From NCBI GenBank assembly GCA_016208315.1, contig JACQYF010000002.1:63820-106170 (forward strand): 42,351 bases of DNA, in the 5' to 3' direction. The notes below the pieces were generated by a model. It did no database searches. It worked only from the letters and a program-made list of their open reading frames with translations, and had not been told where the DNA came from. Below, in pieces: positions 14,504 through 23,629 of this stretch. This stretch comes from Chloroflexota bacterium (GTDB lineage: Bacteria > Chloroflexota > Anaerolineae > UBA4142). The position numbers and the translations under genes are program-made. Positions within the stretch are counted from its first letter, which is position 1; the number at the start of each line of letters is the position of its first letter.

Positions 14504-16048
14504 ATGACGGACGAAATGGTGAGCCAGGCAAAGAACATCGCCATCTATCCGCGTGATTACGATGGCCTGCACCGGGCGGAACTGCGCCCCGCGCCGCTGC
14601 GCCTCGAACCGAGCGCGACGCGTGCCCAGTACGAAGAATTTCGCGCGTTGGTGCTCGAACGTACTGGACTGGAGGCGCCGGAGTTTAATCCCGATGGGCT
14701 GGCGCGCGGCTTGGCGGAGGCGATCGAGCAAGCCGAGTGCGCGAACCTCGAGCAATTTTACACGCGGCTCCGCTCCAATTCCGCGAATAGTTTGGCGTGG
14801 GATCGCCTCGTCGGCGCGCTGACCGTCGGCGAGACGTATTTTTTTCGGAATACGGCGCACTTTGACGTCCTCGCTCAATCCTTGCTCCCGGAATTGATCG
14901 CCCAGCGCCAACGGGCCGACCGCCGCCTCCGCATCTGGAGCGCGGGCTGCGCGACGGGCGAAGAGCCGTATTCGCTCGCGATTCTGTTGTGCGAGATCCT
15001 GCCCTACCTCGACGGTTGGAACATTCTGATATTGGCGACCGACATCAACCGGGACGCTCTGCGTCGCGCGCAAGATGGCGTCTATGCCCCTTGGTCGTTT
15101 CGCGGCGTCGAAAAGCGAATCCAGGAAACCTACTTTACGCCGCTGGACGGCAAACAGGTCCTCATCGCCGACAAAGTGAAACGCATGGTGACGTTCGACT
15201 ATTTGAATCTCGTCGCCGACCCGTATCCAACGCTGGCGAGCAACACGAACGCCATGGATCTTATCCTCTGTCGCAACGTGACCATCTATTTCAAAGCCGA
15301 CGTGACGCGCCTTGTCCTCCGAAATCTGAACAGCGCCCTGATACCCGGCGGTTGGCTCATTCCCGGCGCGGCTGAGCCGAACATGCTCTATTACGACGAA
15401 TTCGAGGCGCACAACTTTCCCGGCGCGGTCGTATACCAAAAGCCGCGGCCCGGTTTGTCCAAGCCGACCCGCGCGGCGCCGATGCCAGCGTTTGCGCCCG
15501 AGCCGCCCGTGCCCCAAGTCGCTTCCGCGTTGCCGAAACCGCCCGCGCCCGACCCTTATCGCGCGGCGCTGGACTTGGCGCAAAATGGTCGGATAGACGA
15601 GGCACTCGCCAAGTTGTACGAAAAGCTCGACCAGGATCCCGGATTCGTCCCGACTTGTTACACGCTCGGCAAGGTCTATGCCAACAAGGGCCAGTTGGAT
15701 CAAGCGCAGCACTGGTGCGAGCGCGCCATCGCTCAAGACCGATTGCGGCCCGAGCCGTACTACACGCTCGCGCTGGTCTACCAGGAACAGGGCTTGCAAG
15801 ACATGGCGCTCGACACGCTGAAAAAAGCGTTGTACCTCAATCGAGAGTTTGTGCTCGCCCACTATCACTTGGCCCAGCTTTACCGCGCGCAGGGCGAACA
15901 CGACTTGGCGCGCAAATCGCTGCAAAATGTGGAACGGCTTTTGAACGGCAAGCCGCGTGATGAATCGGTTCCCGAAGGCGACGGCTTGGTGGTCGGCCGG
16001 CTGCTGGAACTGGTGGCAAACCAGTTAGATAGCGCGAGAGTTGACTAG
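14504..16048 (+). CDS. cheR: CheR-type methyltransferase with C-terminal TPRs
   Basis: 514 aa. Residues about 40-305 are a CheR domain: an all-alpha N-terminal part, TVGETYFFRN, the SAM-binding WSAGCATGEEPYSLAIL (near 145-161), ILATDINRDALRRAQ and DLILCRNVTIYF. CheR methylates Glu residues of chemoreceptors using SAM. A Pro/Ala linker follows, then about four TPRs (346-480) such as AQHWCERAIAQD, as in FrzF-like CheR-TPR proteins. No receptor, CheA, CheW or CheB is nearby, so it is an orphan here. ATG at 14504 with GGGGAG 8 nt upstream. Confidence 0.9.
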   Translation: MTDEMVSQAKNIAIYPRDYDGLHRAELRPAPLRLEPSATRAQYEEFRALVLERTGLEAPEFNPDGLARGLAEAIEQAECANLEQFYTRLRSNSANSLAWDRLVGALTVGETYFFRNTAHFDVLAQSLLPELIAQRQRADRRLRIWSAGCATGEEPYSLAILLCEILPYLDGWNILILATDINRDALRRAQDGVYAPWSFRGVEKRIQETYFTPLDGKQVLIADKVKRMVTFDYLNLVADPYPTLASNTNAMDLILCRNVTIYFKADVTRLVLRNLNSALIPGGWLIPGAAEPNMLYYDEFEAHNFPGAVVYQKPRPGLSKPTRAAPMPAFAPEPPVPQVASALPKPPAPDPYRAALDLAQNGRIDEALAKLYEKLDQDPGFVPTCYTLGKVYANKGQLDQAQHWCERAIAQDRLRPEPYYTLALVYQEQGLQDMALDTLKKALYLNREFVLAHYHLAQLYRAQGEHDLARKSLQNVERLLNGKPRDESVPEGDGLVVGRLLELVANQLDSARVD

Positions 16049-16108
16049 TGCGGTAGTCAAATTGCCCAACTTGTCACCAAGGTGTAATCGAATCTTTACC
16101 CAATCATA

Positions 16109-16137
16109 TTGAATGGGAGAACAGAGAGGCGTATAAT
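16109..16137 (+). promoter_or_regulatory. Promoter of the surface beta-propeller gene
   Basis: TTGAAT (16109-16114), 17-nt spacer, TATAAT (16132-16137). The predicted start near 16144 gives a leader of about 180 nt. Confidence 0.65.
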
Positions 16138-16143
16138 GTCAGC

Positions 16144-16322
16144 GATGAATTGATGGCAAGTGCGATGGAGAAGCTAAACTGATGACTGGTTTAGCCGGAC
16201 GGTGATTGGGTGAGCGCGCTGCCAGCTCATCCGCGCCTGTCAGAAATGAACGAGCGGTTTCAGGCCGCCTATTCTGCGTGCCACCGATAGGCGGCTGCTC
16301 TTTGGCAAACAAGGGAGCTCGT
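16144..16322 (+). ncRNA. Long structured 5' leader (unassigned)
   Basis: Several stems can be drawn: GCTAAAC with GTTTAGC around 16174-16196, GGTGAGC with GCTCATCC-type pairing near 16210-16232, and CCGCCTAT (from 16266) with ATAGGCGG (ending 16294). I do not recognise a known riboswitch; GEMM, cobalamin and fluoride consensus cores were looked for and not found. Confidence 0.3.
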
Positions 16323-18572
16323 ATGAAATCCGGTTGCTGGCAGAAGATCCTGTTGATTGTCATTCTGGACATCGTCGGCATCGTCGCCATATTGTCCACG
16401 ACGACGCGCGCCGAAGAGCAATTCTTGGCAGCCGCTCCATCGCCAACGCCGCGTAAGACCTTGACTCCGCGTCCATCGCCAACAGCCAAGAGCGCTAACC
16501 GAGTAGTTCAGGGACCGAGGAATAGCCTAAGCATTAGTCTCAATAGTTACCCTTTGCTGTCACCGTGCGTCCTCCCTGATACTTCTGTCGTCTTCACGTG
16601 GACACTTGCGTACAGCCCGCCAGCTCCGATCTTGGGTGCCTTCTCCGTCATAGGCCCCGATGGTCCGCACCCACTCGCATCTTATTCGGGCTTTGAGTCC
16701 GTTTACCCCAGCACCACCGTTTCTAACACCGTTTCCTACACTGTGCCCATGCTTCTGGGCACATACTATGCACAGATTGAATTTTATTATGCTGGCAATC
16801 CCACACCTGATATAGCTAGAATACATTTCACCAATCAATGCGGCAACCTACACGTCGTCAAATTCGAGGATAAGGACGGCCGCAATGGTCAAGGCCCTGG
16901 CGAACCCAGCATAGCCGGATGGGGAATGACGGTGACTCCGCCATCCGACTCATTCCCGCCGCCGGGCGACGGTTATTGGCGTGAAGCCACGGGAGCCGAT
17001 GGATCGATAAAGTGGGACATTATTCCCACTGGCACTTACACGGTGACAGAAACCGACGGCACTGCGGCGGGATGGATTCTGACCACACCGCCCAATCCCA
17101 AGATTGTGGACATACACGCCGGTGAGACGGTCACAGTAACCTTCGGCAACCAGGCCCAATACTGGATTACAGGAACTAAGACGAACGAGCAGGGAACCGG
17201 TCTAAGCGGCTGGACGATTCATGCCCAGGGCCAAAACCCTAGCACGCCGGTCTTGACAACGATGACAGACGCTCAAGGTCGATACCGTTTCGATACAATC
17301 ACTAGTCCCGTATTGACTGTCCCGCCTTCCGACTGGACAGTCTGGGAAGACCTCCAATCGGGGTGGACGCCGATCAGCCCTACGAGCCAAAATGTTTCCT
17401 GTACGCGACGACAGCCACCGCCATTCATTCCCTCGCCATCGGTAATTCAAGGTTCTGGTTTCAACCTATTCTTGCCACTCATCATCCGTTCCACTGGTTC
17501 CGCGCCAGCCGCGACAGGGTGCGGATCGGCCGACTTTCAGAATCGGCAGATCATACCGACCGGCTCATTTAATCCCAAAGGCATCGCTGTTGATCTAATC
17601 ACACATAATGTGTATCTCGGCGTCAAGCGCGAGAACAAGGTCTACGTGCTAGACCCATCGTTGCAGCAAATCGCCGGCCCGATTCAGGTGGGCAACGAAC
17701 CCTTTGGCATCGCGGTGAACGAATCAAAGCACGAGGTCTATGTCGCCAACTATGGCGATAATAGCATCTCTGTCATTAGCACGGATACGAAAACACCCAC
17801 AGCCCCGATTTCTCTGGCACCCTACGGCGAGCCAACTTACGTCGGTGTCTACATGAATAAGATATACGTGCCACTCCACGCTAGCGGCAAACTGGCGATC
17901 GTAAACGCCGATACAAAATTCATGACAAAAACGCTCGACGTGGGTAGCGGCGCGTTCGGCTTGGCGATGGACCCATCCCATTGCGCGGCATACGTCTCCA
18001 GTCGCGATGCGCAATGGGTCACCACCGTCAATATTTGCACGGATCAAATCAGTTCCACACAACGCATTAACTTGGGTCCGCCTGGTCAAACTCCGCATTA
18101 CGAACCATACGCGTTGGGAGTTGACTCTGCGCTAGCCCAACTGTACACGATCATTCACCCGTACCCTGACCCTAACAAGGGCGTCAATCCAGAAGAAGTA
18201 TGGACCTATCGGCTTCCGCCACCGCCGCCTGTCCCTGGTACAGTCACCTCACCCATTTCGAAGACCATCGTAGGGCGAGGCGGAGATGAGTTGGGGGCAG
18301 GGGTTGGCATTGTCGTAAATCCTACAACGCACAACGTTTTTGTGACAAACTATGCGGACGATTCGGTCTCCTATTTTGATGGACGCCAAGGACCTCAAAA
18401 TGCGGCATTCACGCTTCAGTCGTGTGGCAATCGCCCGTTTAACGACCCAATCATGCTGGCTGTAGATCCTATCCTTAACCGTGTCTACGTCACCAATCAT
18501 TCCAGTCCCCCCTCGGCTGGCATGCAGGGCGCGGTCGGCATCATCGCGGATACCGGCGGGCAGTGCCCATAA
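16323..18572 (+). CDS. Secreted surface protein with SdrD_B-like domains and YVTN-type beta-propeller
   Basis: 749 aa. The start ATG at 16323 has AAGGGAG upstream and gives a signal peptide or anchor (residues 8-28). A Pro/Thr segment follows. Residues about 175-350 contain two prealbumin/SdrD_B-like beta domains (GTYTVTETDGTAAGW, then AQGRYRFDTI). A hydrophobic linker ending LFLPLIIRS (about 380-400) is typical of Chloroflexota exported proteins. Residues about 410-740 form a YVTN/NHL-like propeller (KGIAVDLITHNVYLGVKREN, HEVYVANYGDNSISVIS, HNVFVTNYADDSVSYFDG). Likely cell-surface and binding or structural; no catalytic motif is seen. Base composition is lower in GC than its neighbours. Confidence 0.75.
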   Translation: MKSGCWQKILLIVILDIVGIVAILSTTTRAEEQFLAAAPSPTPRKTLTPRPSPTAKSANRVVQGPRNSLSISLNSYPLLSPCVLPDTSVVFTWTLAYSPPAPILGAFSVIGPDGPHPLASYSGFESVYPSTTVSNTVSYTVPMLLGTYYAQIEFYYAGNPTPDIARIHFTNQCGNLHVVKFEDKDGRNGQGPGEPSIAGWGMTVTPPSDSFPPPGDGYWREATGADGSIKWDIIPTGTYTVTETDGTAAGWILTTPPNPKIVDIHAGETVTVTFGNQAQYWITGTKTNEQGTGLSGWTIHAQGQNPSTPVLTTMTDAQGRYRFDTITSPVLTVPPSDWTVWEDLQSGWTPISPTSQNVSCTRRQPPPFIPSPSVIQGSGFNLFLPLIIRSTGSAPAATGCGSADFQNRQIIPTGSFNPKGIAVDLITHNVYLGVKRENKVYVLDPSLQQIAGPIQVGNEPFGIAVNESKHEVYVANYGDNSISVISTDTKTPTAPISLAPYGEPTYVGVYMNKIYVPLHASGKLAIVNADTKFMTKTLDVGSGAFGLAMDPSHCAAYVSSRDAQWVTTVNICTDQISSTQRINLGPPGQTPHYEPYALGVDSALAQLYTIIHPYPDPNKGVNPEEVWTYRLPPPPPVPGTVTSPISKTIVGRGGDELGAGVGIVVNPTTHNVFVTNYADDSVSYFDGRQGPQNAAFTLQSCGNRPFNDPIMLAVDPILNRVYVTNHSSPPSAGMQGAVGIIADTGGQCP

Positions 18573-18627
18573 AAGAAGTGACAGTCGGTCCTGTGAGTGA
18601 TGGACGTGAGGTCTGACCATTGTCCCA

Positions 18628-18656
18628 TTGTCGTCAGGTATCTGCGATGCTAGAAT
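18628..18656 (+). promoter_or_regulatory. Promoter of the PilN/PilO-like pair
   Basis: TTGTCG (18628-18633), 17-nt spacer, TAGAAT (18651-18656), about 145 nt before the start codon. Confidence 0.6.
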
Positions 18657-18668
18657 TTTGGTGATCGC

Positions 18669-18706
18669 TCCCCTGCGGGGGCAGGGTGACCCCGCCCCAC
18701 AGGGGA
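18669..18706 (+). repeat. GC-rich hairpin in the PilN-like leader
   Basis: TCCCCTG (18669-18675) pairs with CAGGGGA (18700-18706), with an inner CGGGG/CCCCG stem. It lies just after the predicted transcription start and may attenuate or stabilise the transcript. Confidence 0.6.
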
Positions 18707-18801
18707 TTTGCTGCGACCATCGAGCCGATAAATTCAAGAGCAAATCAAGTCTGTCTGTTCGCGCGACTCGTGGCGACGACAGACTTTTATTTCGTGACGA
18801 T

Positions 18802-20448
18802 ATGTTGAAGGACCTGCCGGAACTTGAGCTCCTGGCGCTTGAAGAGGCGCGCGCAGAACGCCCGCGCCGATTTTCGCGCGCGACCATCGCGCTGTGGCTG
18901 ATCGCGATCAGCATGGTCGTCTTCTTCGTGCCCCTGTTCCTCATCTCGTCGCTCGTCGGCGAAAACGTCAAGGGCCTACAAGGCGACCTCAACCTGATTC
19001 GCGTTTCGCTGACCAACGTGCCCACGCCTCCGCCCGAAGCACGCAATCTGCTCAACGCCCTCAGCCAGTCCCAAGCGCAGACCAACCAGATCAATCGCAC
19101 CTCTGCGACGCTGGCGGCGGGCCGCGCCGATTGGCCGGCGGTAATGACCGCGCTAGGCAACTACAATCCCGATGAGCTAACCATTGCGACGCTCGCCCGC
19201 GCCGACAATCGTATCACGCTCACCGGGCGCGCGGTCCGCGAGCAAGTCGTGACCACCTACGTCCGCAGTTTGGAACAGTCCGGACTCTTTACGCGCGTCA
19301 CACTCCAATCGCTTCAACTCATCGCCACTCCTGTGGTCACGCCGACCATCAGCCGGCCCGGTTCGACGACGCCGACCGCGACGAGCACGCTCACTCCGCA
19401 CCCGACTTGGACGCTCATCCCTTCGCCGACACCGTTGTTAACGCCAACTCCCTCTCTCACGCCGACGCCGACGAACACGTCCGTACCCACGTCAACTCCG
19501 ACGAACACGCCAACACTCGCGCCGACCGCGACGCCGACGCTTGTGCCGACCATGACCTTTACGCCCGATCTGCGCGACGGCTACGAGCCGGACGAATACC
19601 AGCCCCGGTCTATCGCGCTCGGCCAAACGCAAGCGCACAATTTCTATCCGGCGGGCGATACGGACGCGCTGAGCTTTCTCGCCAAGGGCGGACATTTTTA
19701 CCGCGTGTTCACGTCGGATCTCACGCCGGGAGTGGATACCACCTTGGCGGTCCTCATCGGTGGGATCAATTATACGAACGACGACGCCGGCCCCGGCACA
19801 CTCGCTTCCGAGATTCGCTTTCAAAACCCCAGCGGAGATCTGCTGGCGATTGTCAGCATACTCAATCGAGGCGACTATGGCGCCGACAAAGGGTACAAGG
19901 TGAGCTTGCAAGAATTCCTGCCAACGCCAACGCCCGATTTGCGCGACAGCTACGAACCGGATGAAGCACCTCCGAAGGCAATCGCCATCGGCGAAACGCA
20001 GACGCACAGTTTTTATCCCGACGGCGATATGGACAAGATTAGTTTCGGCGTCAAAGCCGGACGCTTCTACCAGGCCGTCACTTCGAATCTGGCGTTCGGC
20101 GTAGATACGTCTCTGACCGTCACCCTGAACGACAAGCAATGGACCAATGACGACTATGCCAAGCCCGGCTCGGCCAATTTCGCTTCGGCGGTTTGCTTCC
20201 AAGCGTCACTCGATGGGACCGCCGTCGCGGCGATCACAAACCACGGGCAGTTTGGTTCGAGCAAAACGTATCAAATCAAGGTGACTGAGGTTGCGGGCCT
20301 GACCGCTGTGCCGTGTCTGCCACCGGCGACGCCTTCTGCGCGGCAATCGTCGAATTTTGATTTGCTCAGGCCCGCGGCCGCGCCCACCGTGGATATGACC
20401 GGCGTCCGGTTCACGGTAATTCTCGAATTAAAGGCGACCGGACCATGA
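18802..20448 (+). CDS. PilN-like membrane protein with two PPC-type exported domains
   Basis: 548 aa. Residues 1-27 are cytoplasmic, 29-51 a transmembrane helix, and 52-170 resemble the fimbrial-assembly PilN domain (ITLTGRAVREQVVTTYVRSLEQSGLF is the best match). PilN normally links the cytoplasmic ring of type IV pili to PilO. Here a Thr/Pro linker (about 176-252) leads into two copies of a bacterial pre-peptidase C-terminal-like domain, each starting D-x-Y-E-P-D-E and containing FYPxGDxDxxSF. No PilM, PilB or pilin gene is present. It overlaps the next gene by 4 nt. The ATG at 18802 lacks a good Shine-Dalgarno. Confidence 0.65.
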   Translation: MLKDLPELELLALEEARAERPRRFSRATIALWLIAISMVVFFVPLFLISSLVGENVKGLQGDLNLIRVSLTNVPTPPPEARNLLNALSQSQAQTNQINRTSATLAAGRADWPAVMTALGNYNPDELTIATLARADNRITLTGRAVREQVVTTYVRSLEQSGLFTRVTLQSLQLIATPVVTPTISRPGSTTPTATSTLTPHPTWTLIPSPTPLLTPTPSLTPTPTNTSVPTSTPTNTPTLAPTATPTLVPTMTFTPDLRDGYEPDEYQPRSIALGQTQAHNFYPAGDTDALSFLAKGGHFYRVFTSDLTPGVDTTLAVLIGGINYTNDDAGPGTLASEIRFQNPSGDLLAIVSILNRGDYGADKGYKVSLQEFLPTPTPDLRDSYEPDEAPPKAIAIGETQTHSFYPDGDMDKISFGVKAGRFYQAVTSNLAFGVDTSLTVTLNDKQWTNDDYAKPGSANFASAVCFQASLDGTAVAAITNHGQFGSSKTYQIKVTEVAGLTAVPCLPPATPSARQSSNFDLLRPAAAPTVDMTGVRFTVILELKATGP

Positions 20449-21791
20449 GCATCGTGAGTCGCTTGGCGGAATTCATCTCGGCAAATCTATTCGCGATACT
20501 GGCCGTGGTCGTGATCGTCGCCGCGGCGATTGGCTATGCGCTGTTCTTCTCGAACTCGATCGGTCCCGCGCTGCAAGCGCGGAGCAATTTGAACACGCAG
20601 TTGGAAGATGCCAGGCGGACGCTCGCCGCGGCGCGCCAAACGAAAGAAGAGCCGATCGAGACATTGCGCGCACGCCTCGCCAACGCGCAAGCCACGCGGA
20701 GCGCGGCGCAGGGCGCGTTTTTCACCGAACCGCAAACCGCGCAACTGGTCGAGACGCTTTATCAGAATGCGAACGCGAGCGGCGTGACGATCATCAAGGT
20801 CGAGTGGCCGATCACGTCAACGCGGCCCACGTTGATTCCGATCACTCCCACGCGGCTCCCGCCGCCGACTTTGGGGCCAACGCGGACCACGGTCGTCCCA
20901 ACGACTCCAACGCCAGTGGTCGCCGATGTCCACCGCGTCATGCCGCTGCGTGTCCAAGTCGAGGGGGCTTCGCGCCAACTCTTGGATTTTGTGGCGCGCA
21001 CTAAGGAGACCGCGAGTAAGGGGCTTGTCGTCACAAAACTAGATATTGCCGGCGGCGAAGCCCGAGTCGCGACGCTGACGATGGAAATGGCCCTGTACAC
21101 TTTGGCGGTCACTCCGAGTGCCGTTTCGCCCACGCGCCCGGTCGCCGTTAACCCAACTCCCGCGCCCACCTCGCTGCCCGCGCTGCCCCCGCTCATTCCT
21201 TCGCCGCCGACGCGCAGCAGCACCATCGCCGCGCCGACCCAGGCCGCGCAGCCGACGCTCGCTCCTGGCTCGGCCAAGGGCTTGGTGATCGAAATTCGCG
21301 CAGGCGGAACCGTGATCTCGCTCCCGTATACGTCATTCACCGCCGCGTCCTTGCTCACGGCGATTAACGCGCAGGGCGGCAGCGCGACCGCGGTGGATAG
21401 TTGGGATGGCAGTAATTGGCGAACGTTTTCAGGGCAGCGAGGAACGGACTATGCGATTCAGGCGGGGCGCGGGTACGTGGTCCAGGCAAGTAGCGCCAGT
21501 AGTTTTACCGCGCCAGCGACGGTCGGGATTCCGTGGACGAGCATCAAGATCGAAAAAGGATGGTCGCTGATCGGCCTGCCGCTGTGCAAGAACGGGGCGC
21601 GCAGTTGCTACACCGCAGCGAGTCTCGCGGCGGCGATCAACGCGCAGGGCGGCGCGGTCGTGCAGGTTTCGCAACTAGTCGGCGGACAGTGGACGGTCTA
21701 TGGGCTGGGGGAATCGGCCAACGATTTTCCGCTTTTCGTGGGGCAGGGCTATTTCGTCCGTGCGACGCAAGCGGGCGAGTGGACGCCGTGA
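20445..21791 (+). CDS. PilO-like membrane protein with duplicated C-terminal domain
   Basis: 448 aa. Residues 13-35 are a transmembrane helix, followed by a coiled coil and an alpha/beta domain (about 90-215: LVETLYQNANASGVTIIKVEW, MPLRVQVEGASRQLLDFVARTKE) resembling PilO, the partner of PilN. After a Pro-rich linker, residues about 278-448 contain two related modules: TAASLLTAINAQGG...GRGYVVQASS and TAASLAAAINAQGG...GQGYFVRATQ, joined by a W-S-L-I-G-L-P motif. These look exported. Start ATG overlaps the preceding TGA (ATGA), so translation is coupled and the two products probably form a complex. Confidence 0.65.
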   Translation: MSIVSRLAEFISANLFAILAVVVIVAAAIGYALFFSNSIGPALQARSNLNTQLEDARRTLAAARQTKEEPIETLRARLANAQATRSAAQGAFFTEPQTAQLVETLYQNANASGVTIIKVEWPITSTRPTLIPITPTRLPPPTLGPTRTTVVPTTPTPVVADVHRVMPLRVQVEGASRQLLDFVARTKETASKGLVVTKLDIAGGEARVATLTMEMALYTLAVTPSAVSPTRPVAVNPTPAPTSLPALPPLIPSPPTRSSTIAAPTQAAQPTLAPGSAKGLVIEIRAGGTVISLPYTSFTAASLLTAINAQGGSATAVDSWDGSNWRTFSGQRGTDYAIQAGRGYVVQASSASSFTAPATVGIPWTSIKIEKGWSLIGLPLCKNGARSCYTAASLAAAINAQGGAVVQVSQLVGGQWTVYGLGESANDFPLFVGQGYFVRATQAGEWTP

Positions 21792-21800
21792 GCAGTGGTT

Positions 21801-22046
21801 TTACATGGCGAGCGAGAGTGGCCGCGTCGTAATCACGTCACTGGCGGTGAGGTGGCGTACTTGATCCGGTGTCAGCGTCAACATCGCGCGCGTCGAGCCA
21901 TCGGGGTTGACGAATTCGACCTCGTAGGCAAGCGTCGGATCGGTATAGACTTCGACCACCGTGCCGAGATCGCCCGCCAAGACATGCTCAGCAGGCAAGT
22001 CCACCGTCGCTACGATGGTGTCTAACAAAGAGAGATTCGCGTCCAT
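21801..22046 (-). CDS. DUF4926 protein
   Basis: 81 aa. LLDTIVATVDLPAEHVLAG, then GTVVEVYTDPTLAYEVEFV and a T-L-T-P-D-Q-V-R-H-L end, match the small beta-rich DUF4926 fold (SH3-like; function unknown). The ATG at 22046 is preferred over 22079 because GGAG lies 8 nt upstream. It begins 1-2 nt after the upstream DUF6883 stop, so the two are coupled. Such pairs often behave like toxin-antitoxin or immunity pairs, which is inference here. Confidence 0.7.
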   Translation of the reverse strand: MDANLSLLDTIVATVDLPAEHVLAGDLGTVVEVYTDPTLAYEVEFVNPDGSTRAMLTLTPDQVRHLTASDVITTRPLSLAM

Positions 22047-22047
22047 A

Positions 22048-22404
22048 TCATGATCTCCGTTGGCGTCTGGCCGGTTCAATCGTGATCAGTTCGGCGAAAT
22101 CCTTGCCTGGTCGAAATAGCCAAACGGTCGTCACCTGACGCGTTGCGCCATTCGGTCCCTGCAATTGAGCCGTAATCGTGAACTTGTTGCCAAAAGACGA
22201 TGGTTTGCCCGGCGTTGCGGGCTGCGTGAGATGCTGATCCCTAATGTCGCGTTCCAATTGCTGCCAGTTCTCCGCCGCATACCCAATTTGAGCAAAGAAC
22301 TCGGCTTTGTAGCGGCCTGACTCGTGTTCCAAATTCAGCGCGTAATCACGCAACTTGCGTGGATCAATTTGGGCCTGGTCGGCATTTGGCAGAGGTTTTG
22401 ACAT
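22048..22404 (-). CDS. DUF6883 protein
   Basis: 118 aa. KLRDYALNLEHESGRYKAEFF, then FAQIGYAAENWQQLERDI and an extended C-terminus (TTVWLFRPGKDFAELITI) fit DUF6883, a domain seen next to DUF4926 and in some polymorphic-toxin contexts. Biochemical activity is unknown. A TATAAT box with extended -10 (TGG before it) at 22421-22426 on the minus strand would give a leader of only about 10 nt. No Shine-Dalgarno is visible. Confidence 0.7.
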   Translation of the reverse strand: MSKPLPNADQAQIDPRKLRDYALNLEHESGRYKAEFFAQIGYAAENWQQLERDIRDQHLTQPATPGKPSSFGNKFTITAQLQGPNGATRQVTTVWLFRPGKDFAELITIEPARRQRRS

Positions 22405-22420
22405 GGTGGCATCTGGTGGA

Positions 22421-22426
22421 ATTATA
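22421..22426 (-). promoter_or_regulatory. Extended -10 of the DUF6883/DUF4926 pair
   Basis: Minus strand reads TGG-TATAAT, 17 nt before the DUF6883 ATG; no good -35 is seen. Confidence 0.45.
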
Positions 22427-22494
22427 CCACAATCTGCGCCCGCGGGGCGAACCTAGCGCAGATTCCGCATGGGAAATTACCAGGCGTTTGTTGC

Positions 22495-22523
22495 TTGACA
22501 GCCAGCAGTCAACCGGCTAGAAT
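22495..22523 (+). promoter_or_regulatory. Promoter of the VWA (BatA-like) gene
   Basis: TTGACA (22495-22500), 17-nt spacer, TAGAAT (22518-22523); leader of about 83 nt. Confidence 0.75.
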
Positions 22524-22612
22524 TGTCGAAGTTGAAAGTCCAGGTGCGAAATTCGTCTGACGATGGACGTTCATTGCCGGAGGGACCGCGATCCAGTGAT
22601 GATGAGGGGTCT

Positions 22613-23629
22613 ATGGACTTGGCGTGGAATTGGCTGCTTCTCGCGCTGCTTGTTGTGCCACTTTTCATCGCTGCCTATTTGCGGGCGCAACGTCGCCGTA
22701 AACGCTTTACAGTACGATACTCTAGCTTGATGGTTGTCAAGGTGGCCCTGCGTCGCGGGCCGGGTTGGCGTCGCCACATTCCGCCCGTCCTGTATCTGCT
22801 CGCCCTCACCGCCATGCTGATCGGCGCTGCGCGGCCCTTCGCGGACTCGCTGCTCCCAAAGCAAGAGGCGACCGTCATCCTCGCGATGGATGTCTCGTCC
22901 AGCATGAGCGCCGACGACATCAAGCCCTCGCGGCTAGACGCCGCCAAGACCGCCGCGCGAGCATTCGTGCAAAAGCGACAACCGACAACGCGCGTGGGTG
23001 TCGTCGCGTTCTCGGGCACGGCCACGCTCGTTCAGATTCCGACCGTGGACCACGATTTGGTGTTGGCGGCGATCAATCGCTTGGTACCACTGCGCGACAC
23101 GGCGATTGGCAGCGCCATCCTCACCTCGCTCGACGCCATTTTTGAGCTGGTCGGCGCTCCCTCGCGCGGCCAGGTGATCGCCACCACGCAGATTGCTCCC
23201 CTGACAACGCCAACTCCTGTTCCAAAAGGAAATCACATTCCTGCGGTCATCGTTCTGCTCACGGACGGGCAAAACACATGGGGGCCTCCGCCGTTAGTGG
23301 CCGCGCAGCAAGCGGCTGAACGCGGCGTGCGCGTTTACACCGTTGGGTTCGGAACGCAAGTAGGCGCCCCGTTGCGTGGCGGCGGAGGTTCAGTATCTCG
23401 CACCCACCTGGATGAGCCGACGCTCCAGGGGGTGGCCCAAATGACCGGGGCCAGGTACTTTTACGCCGAGGACGAGAGTGCCCTGGTTGCGATCTATAAC
23501 AACCTGGACACCCAACTAATCCTCCGAACAGAGAGAATCGAATTAGCCGTTGCATTCGCTGCGGTCGCGGCCTTGCTATTGGTGGTTGGCGGCGCATTGT
23601 CACTGGCTTGGTTCGACCGTCTCCCCTAA
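22613..23629 (+). CDS. BatA-like membrane protein with VWA domain
   Basis: 338 aa. Two N-terminal helices (3-20 and about 57-73) precede a von Willebrand factor A domain with the MIDAS motif D-x-S-x-S (D93, S95, S97), the Thr of the second MIDAS loop in the IGSAILTSLDA region, and VIVLLTDGQNTWG. A C-terminal helix is near 315-334. This is the BatA/BatB layout, in which a periplasm-facing or cytosolic VWA domain works with a MoxR AAA ATPase; neither MoxR nor other bat genes are here. The ATG at 22613 follows GAGGGG; the upstream in-frame TTG at 22523 would overlap the -10 box. Confidence 0.85.
   Translation: MDLAWNWLLLALLVVPLFIAAYLRAQRRRKRFTVRYSSLMVVKVALRRGPGWRRHIPPVLYLLALTAMLIGAARPFADSLLPKQEATVILAMDVSSSMSADDIKPSRLDAAKTAARAFVQKRQPTTRVGVVAFSGTATLVQIPTVDHDLVLAAINRLVPLRDTAIGSAILTSLDAIFELVGAPSRGQVIATTQIAPLTTPTPVPKGNHIPAVIVLLTDGQNTWGPPPLVAAQQAAERGVRVYTVGFGTQVGAPLRGGGGSVSRTHLDEPTLQGVAQMTGARYFYAEDESALVAIYNNLDTQLILRTERIELAVAFAAVAALLLVVGGALSLAWFDRLP

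Noticed and set aside
14498..15925. Long minus-strand frame over cheR
   Set aside because: It mirrors the well-supported CheR-TPR gene and has no recognisable domain.
16144..16322. Cyclic di-GMP (GEMM) or cobalamin riboswitch
   Set aside because: The invariant core sequences of both families are not present.
18628..18801. Longer N-terminus for the PilN-like protein
   Set aside because: The in-frame TTG at 18628 coincides with the -35 box, and the added residues are Cys/Arg-rich and unlike the family.
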